Shown in pieces: positions 34,097 through 46,135 of a stretch of 64,000 nt of DNA; the stretch's first letter is position 1, and each line of letters begins with the position of its first letter. Origin of the DNA: Geosiphon pyriformis (Eukaryota; Glomeromycota; Glomeromycetes; Archaeosporales; Geosiphonaceae); NCBI GenBank assembly GCA_016748015.1, contig JAAOMT010000760.1, positions 234,663-298,662 on the forward strand, given 5' to 3'. The notes under the pieces were generated by a model. The model was not told where the DNA came from. It searched no databases and saw only the letters and a program-made list of their open reading frames with translations. Both the position numbers and the translations under genes were made by a program.

Positions 34097-37000
34097 GCAA
34101 TCTGGTCTGGAAATTTGCAACATGTAATGTTCAGAGTATCAACGTTCCTGCGAAGCAAGCAGACATTGTTTGTTGGCATATGGGTTCTGGGAATATGGTT
34201 TCTTTTGTTACTGAAATGAAGTTGAGGTCTTTTGCTGGGCCATGGATCAAGGATAAATTTGATGGAGTTCGGATTTTTACTTCTGGTTTGGATGTTGGTT
34301 ATTTTAGTACTGGTGTTGCTGTGATCATAAACAATTCTTTGGCTTGCCATGTTTCTAAGGTTAAAGAGATCCCTGGTCGGGTTGTTTCTGTACAACTTTT
34401 GTTTAAAGGCAAGCTTTCGGTAACTGTGCTTGGTTTGTATGCTGGTGCTTCTTCTGGCACTCATTTTGGTAAGGCGTCTGAGATTAACTTTTTCATTGCT
34501 AAAGCTGTCAATACCAGCACCTTTGTCATGTTGGGTGGAGATTTTAATGAGAGCAGATCTAGAAGGAGCATGAGTTTTAAGTTTTGCTTGGGTCTGGGTT
34601 TAGTCAATTCTTTTGCTGGCCATCATTTGGCTGGGACACTTACATGGTGCAATTCAAGAGGAGTTAAGAAGACTATTGATTACATTTTTGTTAGTGAAAA
34701 CCTGTCTTCCACTGTTGCTAAGCATTGGATTGGACCTGTTTCTAAATTTTTTGATACAGATCACAGTATTATCATGGTGTTGGTTGGCTTGAGTGGACTC
34801 TTGAATGCTCAGTTGAATAGTTTGTGCAAGCAGGCTAACAAGAATTGTTGGAAGTTCAGAATTAGGGATGTGAATGTTGCCAAATAGAGTAAGTTTAAGG
34901 ATTGTGTTTCAAATAAACTTCTGTTGGTCAAGAACTTTTTTTCTGAGGCTAAAGCTAGTGGTGATCTAGATACTATGTGGGCGATTTTGGAAAGGGGGAT
35001 GGTTGAGTTGGCTGATGAAATGTTCGCGAGACATTGGTTTAGTAAGTTTCAGTACTCTAGGAATAAACATTCTTCAAAATTTTTTGGGCTTGAGCTACTT
35101 GTTGCTAAAATTGTTAGTAAGATTAGTTCTGGCGACATGCTTGGGGTAGACTACCTTGTGAGAAAATGGTTCACTTTGGATGAGACCAAGGCTAGTGCTT
35201 TTTCTGACTTGGTCATCTTGGGTAAGGACAGTGTTGTTCTTCTTAAGCATTTGTCATCAGTTTGCAAAGAATACAAAAGGTCAAAAATTTTTGAGTCGAG
35301 GTTGGCTGAGGAGACTTCCATTAAGAAAACTATAGAAAAGCACATGGAGAGCTTTGTTTCTAGTAAGGGTGGCATGATTCAAAGCGTTTTGGACTGGCCT
35401 TTTCATAAGATGGTTCTTAATTATTTGGTGATTAATGATGACTTGGTTTTGGAATCTGAAGAGGTAAAGTCTAAGGTAGATGAAATCATAATGAAGTGGA
35501 CAAAAGTTCACACTGTACCTCAATCGTTGTCTGAATGTTGGGTTCGCCAATACATGCCATTGGATTATGTAAGAGACAATGCCTTTTCTGGTGTTATGAG
35601 AAAGATAGATATAGAGGAGTTGCTTCTGGTGGTAAGACCGCTGGCCTGTCTGGTATTCCCAATGAACTGTAGAAGCATGGTGATGAAGTGATTCTGAAAT
35701 GTCTATTGGTTTTGCTGAATGCTTGCTTGTCCATTGGCAGGGTGCCTGTTTCTTGGAAAAGGGCCTGGGTGTTGATGATTCCTAAGCCATATGATTGGAA
35801 TGGTGTTATCACAAACACTTGTCCTATTGCTCTGATTGAAACTGCCAGAAAGATTCTCTCTAAGGTTCTGTTCGATCAGATTTCTTTCATATGTAGTAAG
35901 TTTGGTGTTCTCTGTGGTGACAATTTCTCTATGTTGAAGAGCACATCTATGCAATCTCTGGTGTTTGCTGTTGGGGCAGTTGTAAAGGATGCTCTCGAAA
36001 AAGATAGGGAACTTTGGCTGGTCCTGCAAGACATGCGAAAAGCATATGATTCTGTTGGGTGGCATCATTTAAGGGCTAGTTTGTGGAAAATTAAGATGTG
36101 CAACAAATTCATTAGATTTTTTGGTGGTATACATAAGGGTAAGTTCAACAGAGTGATGACGGATTTTGGTCTTTTTGATAGGTATCATGTTTGTGATGAT
36201 TTGAATCAGAGTGAAGTTTTCTTGCCCTTTTTGTGGAGGATTTTTTATGATCCGCTTCTATGTGAGGTTAAAAGACATGAACAGATTTTTGGGTATTGGA
36301 TAAGTTCCAAGTTTGTTTCAAAGTCAGGTCGAATTGAGTGCAGTGGTGGGTTGTTATCCTATTTCACAGCTGGTGCTTTTGTTGATGATACAATTTGGGT
36401 TGAGAACTGTCAAGCTGCTACTCAAAATATTTTGGACATTGTGAGTGAGTTTTTTGTTATCAATGACATTTCCATCAACAATGAAAAGACTGTGGTCATT
36501 CTGATTAATCAAGGTGTTAGAATTGCTTCCTTGAGTATTAATGGTCTGTCTGTTTCAATAGCTAAAAAGGGTGTAGCTCATCACTATCTAGGTATTTTTT
36601 TGTTCACTGAGGGGCTTTCGAAGCCGAGTGTGGCCAAGGCACATTCTGATGTTTGTTTCTTTGCTAATGTGGTTCTCAGGAAGGCTATTACTAATAAACA
36701 GTTTTCATATCTGGTATTGGTCATCTTGCAGCCTATTGTTAACTATTGCACTCAGTTCAGCTTTGTCTCATCAAATGTGTATAACAAATGGGATGTGATG
36801 TTGAAGAAGGGCCTTAAGTCTAAAGCTGGTTTGTCCTGTGATTTCCCTAATGAGGCTCTGTGTCATCCATCTTTATATGGTCTGAAGTCTTTTGAGCAGA
36901 TGCAGTCTGAAGAGAAGTTGGCTGCCTTGATTTCATTTTCCAACTCCTCTGGTATTCTTGGCCAGTTGTTTGAGCACAGGCTTCTCAATTTGCAGGTTCT

Positions 37001-38765
37001 AAGGTGGTCTTCTTTGAATCTTTTGCAGTTTCCTGTTAGGTTGTGTGTTAGTCCTGTGAACAATTTTCTGGCAGGCATGATTAAAATTTTTCTGTGCAAT
37101 GAGCTATCTCTGTCAAATAGATTGCCCAATGCTTTCCATAGTCCTGGTAATTTTCCTGTGTTATCTATCCTGAGGAGTTTTTTGCATTTCAATTCGGTTC
37201 GTTTATTGAAGCATTTTGGTGTGGCTTTTGGTGATAAATTGTTTGACAAGAAGAGACATATTATGAGTTGGGTGACTTTTCAGTATTGGAAGAGATTGGG
37301 GCCAAGGAGTTCTGTTCCTCACTGGTTTATGGTTGTGTCTGATTTTCTTTGCAGCATTAGAGCCTTGCTGACCAGTTCTGTAAAGTCTACTTGTTTTTCT
37401 GGAGTGAGCGTTTTGGATTTCGAGGAGTTTTCTATAGTTGTTAGTAAGTTGCATGAAGTCTGGTCTGACTCGTTTGAGGTTTTTATGAATGGCTTGTTAA
37501 AAAATTTTGGTAATGTTGATGTTGCCAGTAGTGTGGCAGTCTTTTTTCCTGTTATTGATATGAGTATTGGCATTAGGATTGATGGACTGTTGTCTTCTAC
37601 TATGGCTAAACTGCAAGCCATTGCTTTGTCTTTAGAGTGTGTTCTGTCTTCTTGTACAGTGATCGTGCATACTGACAGCCAAGCGGCTATTGATGTATGC
37701 ATTTCTGAGATGTCATTGTTTATGTCTGATTTCCGCTCCTCTTGTTGGTTGGAGAGACGCCAGATTTTTGATTTGGTTCACGAAAAAGATCTTTCTGTAC
37801 ATTGGATTAAAGTCAAAGGGCATTCTGGGGTTGTTGGTAATGTTAGGGCTGATGCTGCTGCTGGAGATGCTGTTTTTTCTCATTTATCTTTGCCTATCAG
37901 TGTCTGGGAGCGCTTTTTAGTTGCTGAGAATACACCAGTCTTTGGCAATACTCATCATTTTGTTCGGGATTTGTATAAAGCTGTTTGCTATGCACAATGG
38001 GAGGTGAGACTTGGCTGTGATGTAATTCCTAGTGTGCTAATTGAGGCCATGAATTGGGATGCTACTGTTAGGGTGTGGCATTTCGATTCACATATGCTTG
38101 CTGGTTTTACTAGTCAGAGGTCTTCTTGTTTTCGCACGTATTTGATGAAGGCTGTGCACTGATGGCTTCTTGTGGTGGTTAGGAAATGTTTGTATGATAA
38201 ATTGTACCCTGGTGTGCTGTGCTTATTGTGTTGTGAGATGGAGTTACCAGACCATGTTTTCACATGTTCTCATGATGTGGAGGTTTGCGAAGAGGTGTTG
38301 GTTGCAATGCATTTGGACTGGCTGTTCATGATCAGTTCTCATGGCTTGTCATCCTCTGCTGTTTTGCAATTTCTTGGTCGGTGTTCTTTGAACGTTAGTT
38401 TGTATTTGGTTCTGTGTAAAGGGTTTGTGCTGAGGGAGTGGTGTGAAGAGACAGTGAATATTTTGGATGGTAAAAAGGAGGCTGTCAGTGCTGTGGTTGG
38501 TTTTGTTGGGCATTTGGTTGAGCTATATTGCTCTAAAGCCTGGTTGGTGAGATTAGCGTTTAGGGTAAGAATAGAGAAGACTAGTCTGGTTGGGAATGAC
38601 AGTTTGTTTTCTGGTTTGTTTTGTTGCTTGGGTTCTTTGTTGCCTGATAAGGTAGTAAGGATGCTTGGCATTGCTGGCTCTTTTGCTGTTAATTTTGGCT
38701 GTCACAGGTTTTACCTTTTCTTTTTTGGTCTGGATAGTAGTCCTAGTGTTGATATAGGTGTGTAG
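34093..38765 (+). pseudogene. LINE copy 4 ORF2: endonuclease, RT, RNase H, Cys/His finger
   Basis: The endonuclease (34093-34887) has TCNVQSIN, TEMKLRS, GGDFNESRS and DHSII. The open stretch 35688-38162 contains RT motif A QDMRKAYDSV (36027-36056), intact, and motif C FVDDTIWV (36378-36401), intact. The motif B area reads DLNQSEV, where copy 2 has GLDQGKV, so it is likely impaired. RNase H follows: FMNGLLKN, where copy 2 has YMDGSLSG, so the first catalytic Asp is Asn; the Glu of ELQ is replaced by Lys; HTDSQAA and GHSGVVGN are present. After a TGA at 38160 comes the finger CLLCCEMELPDHVFTC. Other breaks are TAG at 34885, a deletion of about 19 bp near 35628, and TAG at about 35669 (Trp in copy 2). 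Confidence 0.93.
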
Positions 38766-38895
38766 TGTTGCCTTGTCTGGCCTAAGTGGCTAGCCACATG
38801 TAGAAAGTGCGTGAACTGCATTTAGTTTGAGCCTCTTAGTTTGGTTCTATGTACTAGATAACAGTTGGACTACACTTGTTAAACTTATCAAAAAA
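38766..38895 (+). other. LINE copy 4 3' UTR and A tail
   Basis: It matches 11046-11184 of copy 2 (GGCCTAAGTGGCTAGCCACA, then a GTAGAAAG block and CACTTGTTAAA) and ends in an A run that merges with the target duplication. Confidence 0.8.
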
Positions 38896-38908
38896 AAAAT
38901 GCTTTTGG
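38896..38908. repeat. Target-site duplication, right copy
   Basis: Exact repeat of 32021-32033. Confidence 0.85.
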
Positions 38909-40135
38909 TATTTTTAATATTAGTACTTCTGTTAAATTAAAGTTTATTAATTTGTGGCAATATGTTATTATTATTTTAAGAATTTTTTTTTGCTGCTATT
39001 GCTTTTAATAATTAGTCTGTATTAATAAAAAAAGACAGTATTTAAATTTTTTTTAATTAGAGAAAAATTATTATTTTTAAAAACTTATTTAATATTAAAT
39101 TGGTCAATTTTTTTTTAATTATACTATCTTTAAAATCAGTAATATAATTTTTTAGATTGATAATTAAATCTGTTTTATTTTCTATTTTTCTAATTTTTAT
39201 TATTATTAACATTTTATTGTTATTATTTTTAAGTTTTATAAAATATTAGAGTTTATTATAATAAAAGCTAATATTTTGTACAAATATCATATTTAATAGA
39301 AAATTTCTGAGTATTGCTACTGTTACAAATATTAAAATTTAGATTATTTGTTTGTTAAATACAAAATATTCTCATTTTTTTCTTTTAAGTTGTTTTTTTA
39401 ATTTGTTATTAATTTTAAGTCTTTTATGTTTTTTTTGTAAGTAAAAAGTTTTATACTAAGATTTTTGTTTTTTTGGCTTTTTTTTTTGTTATTTTTCTGG
39501 TTGTTTCTGTTGCTAATTCTGTTATTAAGTTTAAATTAAATTTTTTAGAAATTCAAATTTTAAGCTTGACTGTTTTAATAAAATTTGTTATTAAATCTAT
39601 TGGTTTTTTGGTTATTTTAGTTATCAATCTTCTAAACAATAATACTAACAAGATTTTTTGAATAAAAAAAATCAGTTCTTTATAAGATGTATATTTAATA
39701 ATTTTGTTAATTTTTTGGTTAATGTTTTTAAAAATATTATTTGTTTTAAGTCTAAAACTAATTTTAATAAAATAGATTATAATAAAATACTTATTGCTAA
39801 ATCTTTTTTTCTAAATAAAAATACTATTAAATATATTATAATTTTATAATATATATTAAGTTTTAATATTAAAATAGTGTTAAGTTAACTAAATTGTTTT
39901 TTAGTAAGTTTATTTTTGATTTTAAAAATTTAAATAGTATTATTAAGAAAATTAATAGATTAAATCTACTTCCAAATTTTTTTGCTTTAATATAATATTG
40001 TTTTAATTGGCTTAAGTAATTGATTATATATAAAAAATACATGAATTATATTTAATTTAGATTACTTAATTTAATATATTGTACTAGATTATAGTTAAGT
40101 GTTATTTATTAAACATAATAAAAATAAAAAAATAT
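38909..40135 (+). mobile_element. ORF1-only retroelement, copy 2, 3' part
   Basis: It continues copy 2 after LINE copy 4. The segment around 39095-39190 aligns with 29290-29370 of copy 1. Short ORFs 39473-39661 and 39658-39849 correspond to the C-terminal helical region. The 3' end (39990-40135, TTTTAATTGGCTTAAGTAAT and onward) matches the 3' end of copy 1. Together with 31095-32020 the element is about 2.17 kb, the same as copy 1. Confidence 0.6.
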
Positions 40136-41560
40136 TATATATTTATTTATAATAATAGCATTATATAAAAATTTTATTTTTAAAAATTTATTCAAAAAAA
40201 AATATATAATTTATTATTATTTTAAAGCCAATTAAATTTTTGTATAATTTAATAATAAATTATTATAATAAAATTTGGTTATTAAAATTAAGTTTAAAAT
40301 TAATATAAAAATAGGCTTTTGGGTCTCACTCGTTAAAAGTTAAAAAAAATAATAATAATAATAATTTGATATTTAAGTTTAGTTTAATTTTTTTTGATTA
40401 ATAATTTATTTAATGTTTTATCTAATAATATAATATATTTATTTAGTATTATTAAGGTATTTAAAATAAGTTTTAATTTATATTTACATAGTTTATTTTT
40501 TTTAAATTTAATAGTAAAATTATAAAATAAATAAATATATAATATAGTTTTAGTTAGCTTAAATAACTAGTCATATATAATAAATTGTAAATCATATTTA
40601 GTTTAAAATACTTAATTTACTGTATTGTATTAAATAATAATCAAGTTTTACTTAATAAAATTGTAAAATAGTTAAATAATAGTTTTTTATTTAAATAATA
40701 ATAATAATTATTAAAATTAGTTTTAATTAATATATAGTTAAAGTGCTTAATATATTAACTTTTAGATAATTATTATTATGTTTAAAAACAAAAAAAAATT
40801 GTTTTTATATGTAATTTTTACTAATTATTTTATTAAATTATTTAATTTTAAGAATTAAATTAATTAAATAAAAACCAAATTACTTTTTTTTAAAAATAAT
40901 GTTGATTTTAATAATATTTAAAAAATATTTACTAGTTAATAAAAATTATTTAAGTTTATAATTTTTATTTTAATGTTTAAAACTATTAAAATTAAATTAA
41001 TTTATGTTAAGATTATATTTTAATTTTTACATAATTTTTTTGATTTAAAATTAAGTATTAAAAACAATATTAAGTTTTTTGGTATTTTAAGCTAATTATT
41101 AATATTTTACATAAATTTTTTGAATTTTTAATAAAGATAACAAAAATATTGTTTTAAAAAAACTTAAAAAAAAATTATTTCATAATTAAAAACTGGTTTA
41201 ATTTATTATTTAAAAAAACATTTTAATAAAATACTATTTAATTGTTTTTATAGTTAAAAAAACTTTTTGAATAGAATTATTACAAAAAAAAGTTTCTTTT
41301 TTATTTTAATTATAATTATAAAATATAAAATATTATAAAAATAAATACTATTCAAAAAGCAAAAAATTTTGTTAATACATAACAATAAATTTGCAATATA
41401 TAATTAAAATTAAAAACAATAAAACAAGAACTGAGCATTTTATTAACATTAAAAATTACAAAATAAAATTAACATTGCAGTTATCAACAAATATTTGGTA
41501 TTATTATACAACGCTTTTAAATATAGTGTAAAAAGTATGCAAAAGAATTATATTTAATGT
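40136..41560. other. AT-rich graveyard with further LINE tails and a third ORF1-only fragment
   Basis: A short tail TTGGGTCTCACTCGTTAAAA near 40319 and a second eroded LINE 3' UTR at about 40530-40680 are recognisable. The segment 40800-41130 aligns with 28650-28900 of the ORF1-only element (TTTATGTTAAGATTATATTT), so it is a third, partial copy. Composition returns to that of ordinary sequence after about 41560. Confidence 0.5.
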
Positions 41561-41808
41561 GAATTTTTTACGTCACTAATTTTGATATTATTGATAGAGC
41601 TGCAAATTGATGACAATAGATCGTCAAAACATTAATTCCAAATGTAATTTTCTTTTGAAGCTTTCAGTGACAACGATTTTCAACTCTGCAAAATCTTTTC
41701 GCGAATATAAAAAATACTCAAGTGTACTTGACAACTTTTGACCACCTAAAGATTTTCAGTAATTCCAAGCTTAACCTAAACACCGCCCTTTTGATCCTCA
41801 AGGAAGCG

Positions 41809-42585
41809 ATGAATAAACTAAATGAGGGCCAAGAAAGCTTTCCTTCAGTGGAAACTGTAGGTGCCGTCATCCCTCAAAAAAGATTGTCCCTGCGCACTTC
41901 TTTTCCACGCAATACCAAAAAGTCCAAAGTAACATGGATTGAAACGACGTTGAATCAGGTTGAAATATTAGATCAAGAAGAGGTTGATTATTATGAACAA
42001 GCTAGCGCAGATATAGAATTTTTTAGCTCCCCGCGGCCACTACTCGCCAGGCGCAAGAAAAATGATTTAAAACATAGTTTTAACTTAGATAAGGTGATTG
42101 AGATTGGGTCTGATACGGAAAACAAATCCCCTACCATTGGGAAACAAGCTTTCGAATCTATCAACACTCCAATAGTACTTGTTCCTGAGACTCCCGAATA
42201 TGTTCGTGATGATTGTATAGAAGAGATCCGGCTAAATATGAACAATTGTAGCATGGCTGCCGAGAATGAAAAAAGTGTTGATCAATATAAACAATTGTAT
42301 AGGATTCATAACCAATCTGAGAAAGCTTCCCTCTTGTGCGAGAAAGAAAACACCATAGACAATGATTTGATATCATTTTCCCCCGATAGGGATCAAGGTA
42401 TTAGTACATACATGGACATTAGTGATCAAGAGCAAAATGCCTTGGTCCCAAATAAGACTCCAGTACAAAATACGGAGCATCACAGTGAAGACGGAGACTA
42501 TAGTACCGAAGAAACCTGTGCTTCTGGTTTTGAAAAACATGACCCATTTGATGACGAAAAAACTCTTATGGTAAATTTCCATTAA
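41809..42585 (+). CDS. Hypothetical acidic, probably disordered protein (258 residues)
   Basis: A single open frame in the only region of normal base composition, so it is likely a host gene. I chose the ATG at 41809 (MNKLNEGQES) because the upstream extension of the frame has no ATG. A spliced upstream exon is possible. There is no recognised domain. A basic patch lies at residues 24-40 (KRLSLRT...KKSK) and another at 75-84 (SPRPLLARRKK), with otherwise Glu/Asp/Ser-rich sequence and several SP or TP sites. There is no signal peptide or membrane segment. Basic clusters followed by acidic, Ser/Pro-rich stretches suggest a nuclear or phospho-regulated protein, but this is only an impression. 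The WD40 gene starts 181 bp downstream on the same strand. Confidence 0.6.
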   Translation: MNKLNEGQESFPSVETVGAVIPQKRLSLRTSFPRNTKKSKVTWIETTLNQVEILDQEEVDYYEQASADIEFFSSPRPLLARRKKNDLKHSFNLDKVIEIGSDTENKSPTIGKQAFESINTPIVLVPETPEYVRDDCIEEIRLNMNNCSMAAENEKSVDQYKQLYRIHNQSEKASLLCEKENTIDNDLISFSPDRDQGISTYMDISDQEQNALVPNKTPVQNTEHHSEDGDYSTEETCASGFEKHDPFDDEKTLMVNFH

Positions 42586-42766
42586 AGATTTTTATGATTC
42601 ATATCAGTTCAAAACATTAAAAGCGATTTATATTTATTTTCAATTAAGTTAACCGATTCGAAAATATCTAAAGGTAGTGATTATTTGTAATGTAATATTA
42701 TCTAAAATCAGATCTAAATATATATATACATATGTGGTACATTGCACAGAACAACTTGAATTTATC

Positions 42767-45474
42767 ATGGCTGATATAGAGGAAGAGGGTCGATCGTTTT
42801 TCCAAGAAATCAAAGAAGAAAATAGTAAGGTAAAAATAGCGAATTTTGGTTTTTCACAAAGGTGTTATTGGGATTTGTGTTATACTAACCTGTTGTGTAT
42901 CAAATCAGAAAATTTCTATCTTTCCAGTTGACAACCCCAAAGAATCTGAACACATGCAGGTGCAGGGGTTACGAAGCTTTTCCACCGGTATATTAATATT
43001 ATTTGTTCGATTTGATTTTTATATTCTCATATCAATTGTATTTTTGAATTATCTAGATGGATATAAAAGGCCTTTGGTTCAATCATTATTTGAAAGAGAG
43101 TTAAAAAGTGTGCCCTTTTTTCAAAAGGTTTGAACCTTCATAATGTTTGTGGTATATTAATTCACTTGCTTTAAATATACAACCCATGACATCTTTAAAA
43201 TTAGCGGACACTATCTACTCAAGTGGCCTTTAATCGGCTTGAAATGGCCACAACTTTTCATGGGTGTAGTGGGGATATAGTTGATATGAGTTTTAATGAG
43301 AGGATCAGGTTAGTTTGATTAATCTTATGGTATGGACAACTAATTTCAGTAACTCAGACTAATAATTTATACAGGCCAAAACTAGCAATGTGCTGCATAG
43401 CCAATAATGATCCTTCTTATAATTCTACCGGAAACTTAAAATTCTGGGATATTTGTAATGGTAAGTCAGTTTTAAGATCGAAGTCTGGGTGAAAAGAAAG
43501 CTAACCAGGCAATTTGAATGCTTTTTCCGAAATTGATCCTGCTTTGGGTATAGTATAGTCTAATATTTTGGCGAGTCAGCCCCGTTAGCCTGCTCAATAA
43601 GTATGCTGCTCATTCTAAAGACGGAGCAAGTGTATGGATGTTTAAATGCAGTAATAGTTTTTAGGTTTTAGGATCAATCAATTTAACCATTAATAAAAAC
43701 TAACAAACTTATTTTGAAGGTACATTGTATTCATTAATTGGACATCATGTTGACAATTTCAATCGACAGCCATCACAACCAGAATGTAAGCAGTTATTTG
43801 ATCTTTTTTATCAAGATTATCAAGCCTATCATCACAGAGTCATAATGAGTCACACAATTTCAAGAGTTGGGAAAATATTCAATTTGCTTTTTCTTAATAG
43901 ACCGTATAATAATTATTCTTTCATATCTTTGATTGCGAATAGATCTTAACAAAACCGTTACAGATGTTAAGTTTTCTTCTACTGGAAATCATATTTTTTC
44001 TTGTTCTTTTGATAATACATGCAAGGTAATCTTTAATCATTTTTATTTAATCGAGATTAATTATTTTTTAATGGTTGGTTTATTTTAGGTTTGGGATTCA
44101 GAAAAAACGCCTGGACAGTTATTGCAAACGATTTGTAAGCATTTTTGAAATTTATTTTAATTTTTATTTATAAGTTATTCATTAAATCACTTGTATATTG
44201 GTAGCATGTCACAGTAGACTTCATAGATTAGCAGTTAATGCTAATCCCATAGGAGAAATCAAGGATCAATTTGCTTTTTGTGAAGACAATGGGTAAGTTT
44301 TAATACAATTACTAAAAATCTTTGAATAAATGTTTTTTTTATATTTTTTATAAATTATATTAGGAACGTGAGCCTTTACAATAAATATGAAAGAAGAAAG
44401 AAGTTTGAACTTGCCTGCACATTCAGTAATAAATCATGTGATTCACGTGTAGCTAGCGATCTTGCATTTGGTAAAAAGCGTTCTGCGGGTACTTTGGTAG
44501 TCTCGTATGATGGTAATAATAATAAAGGGATTGGGGCTGTCAAAATATGGGATTTAGAAAGCCGCACAAGGATTTTGGCTTGTAAAGGAGTGAGGCGTAG
44601 TGTATCTTGTCTTGCTGTTTCAAATTCGGGTAAGTAATATTTTTTTGTTATAATAACTCGGTCGAGTTATACTTGATCCGTTCCATTCATGAAAGTATAG
44701 CTGTCGCTATGTAAACCACTCATAGTAAAGTCTTAATTCTACTGGTTTTCGAGAACAAACTGAGGATTTATGTAAAATTACATAATAACCTTATTTTAAT
44801 TTTAGGACTTTTTGGCGCTTGTGGAACTACTGGTTTAGGGGACGGGGAGGAAGGTGATAGATTTCTCCGTCTCTTTAGCATGAAAAATGGGGAAATTCTT
44901 GGTAAAGGGCTTACCCAGGAAGTCGATGCCAATTTCGTAACTTTCTCCCCTTCGGAGATCTATGTTGGACTGGGCGGGGGTAAAAATGCGGCCACAATAT
45001 TTGACATGAGATTCATGAAAAAACCAGTTGTCACATTACAACATGAGGGTATATTTTTATATTAATATTTGGGACTTGAACAATTGAAATGAATTTAATT
45101 TTTTAAACATTTTAAAGATCCTACAGCAGGTTTGCCACATGAGGGCGTTAACTCGGCTTTATGGGCTTCAAATGATATAATTCTAACGGGCGGCGCTGAT
45201 TCTTGTGTACGTGTATGGGATCTAAGGCTAGGTCAGCCTTTAATACGAAACTTTTCTGATCATGATAGTCCCGTCACTTCCATTGCCTTATCTTTGGGTA
45301 AGTATTGATTGAAAATATTAAAGCTATAAAATATCTAATTTAATGCTTTGTATAGGTAATATTTATATGGCTGTAGGTGTTGCGACGGGGCGTGCTTATC
45401 TCTATACTTCTGATTCAAAAACTCTTGAACTTTATAAAGATGGAGAACCTCGAACTGTCAACAATGAAAATTAA
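42767..45474 (+). CDS. WD40-repeat protein, 13 exons (about 489 residues)
   Basis: The exons I joined by GT-AG borders and an uninterrupted frame are 42767-42824, 42928-42987, 43057-43127, 43205-43308, 43375-43460, 43720-43785, 43943-44025, 44089-44134, 44205-44292, 44364-44629, 44806-45048, 45118-45297 and 45356-45474. Introns are 58-259 bp. The first about 100 residues are not WD-like (start MADIEEEGRSFFQEI). WD signatures follow: LKFWDI near 118-123, KVWDSE near 176-181, VKIWDLE near 280-286 and VRVWDLR near 421-427. Less canonical blades lie between, which fits one beta-propeller of about seven blades. Such propellers are protein-interaction platforms. I could not assign the family. Intron 6 is open in frame for its first 130 bp, so a retained-intron form ending near 43946 is possible. 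Confidence 0.85.
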
Positions 45475-46135
45475 TCAATATTCCCATCTTTATTGTATCA
45501 CTTGGGAAACAGTCCAGTTAAAATAACTTAAGGTTAGAGATGACCGATATAATCATGACGAGCTTTAATGGCGAAAGATATTCATTTTCTAAACTAATTC
45601 TGAATCCCAAAAAATCAAGGGTCTTAGAATAATAGCTGTTTCAAACCTTTTGCAGTAGGTGTGAGAAAGTTTCCGAAATCTAGGATCTTTAAAATCTTGT
45701 AAATGGTGGAGAAATTCTTAACACTTTTAGATACAATCTTAATTAAAAAATTCTCATCAGTTTTACCACAAAATTGATTGATATAATTATATAGGCAAAC
45801 CAGTAATCTTAACCATTTTAAAATTGATTTAACAAAGGTCAAATTTTTAATTACAAATTATGTTATTTACATTATATAAAAACAAACCTTTTTTTATATT
45901 TTAGTTTGTAGATTTTATTTTTTTAATAATACAATTTTTGGTTGTTTTAAACTTAAGTTTTTCTTTTAAAAAACATTAAAAACTGTTTTATGTTTTAAAT
46001 TATTATTATTATTATTATTATTGTTAAAATAAGCTTTTTTTTAAAATTTAAAGCTTTTAATTTAAATAATAATAATAATAATATGTATATATATTTTGTT
46101 TAAAATAATTTAATATAAATTAAAACTATTTTTCT
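45475..46135. other. Intergenic region downstream of the WD40 gene
   Basis: Ordinary composition to about 45850, then sharply A/T-rich with ATTATTATT and AATAATAAT runs near 46000-46085. I see no gene. The short minus-strand ORF at 45842-45624 has no recognisable features. Confidence 0.5.

Larger units (their letters stand above)
32034..38895 (+). mobile_element. LINE copy 4, nearly full length, with target-site duplication
   Basis: About 6.86 kb with leader, ORF1, ORF2, 3' UTR and an A tail, bracketed by a 13-bp direct repeat. It sits inside an older ORF1-only element whose two halves join perfectly. It is the least damaged copy: one 824-residue stretch of ORF2 is open. It still has several premature stops, an A-run frameshift in ORF1 and a deletion of about 19 bp before RT, so it is not autonomous. 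Confidence 0.94.

Noticed and set aside
43461-43719. An extra WD40 exon inside intron 5 (a short VWMF-like stretch near 43630)
   Set aside because: The frame is flanked by stops and has no workable splice borders. Skipping it keeps the phase perfectly, so at most it is a decayed duplicate exon.
45624-45842. Minus-strand ORF downstream of the WD40 gene as a small gene
   Set aside because: 72 codons with no recognisable features; it cannot be distinguished from chance in AT-rich DNA.
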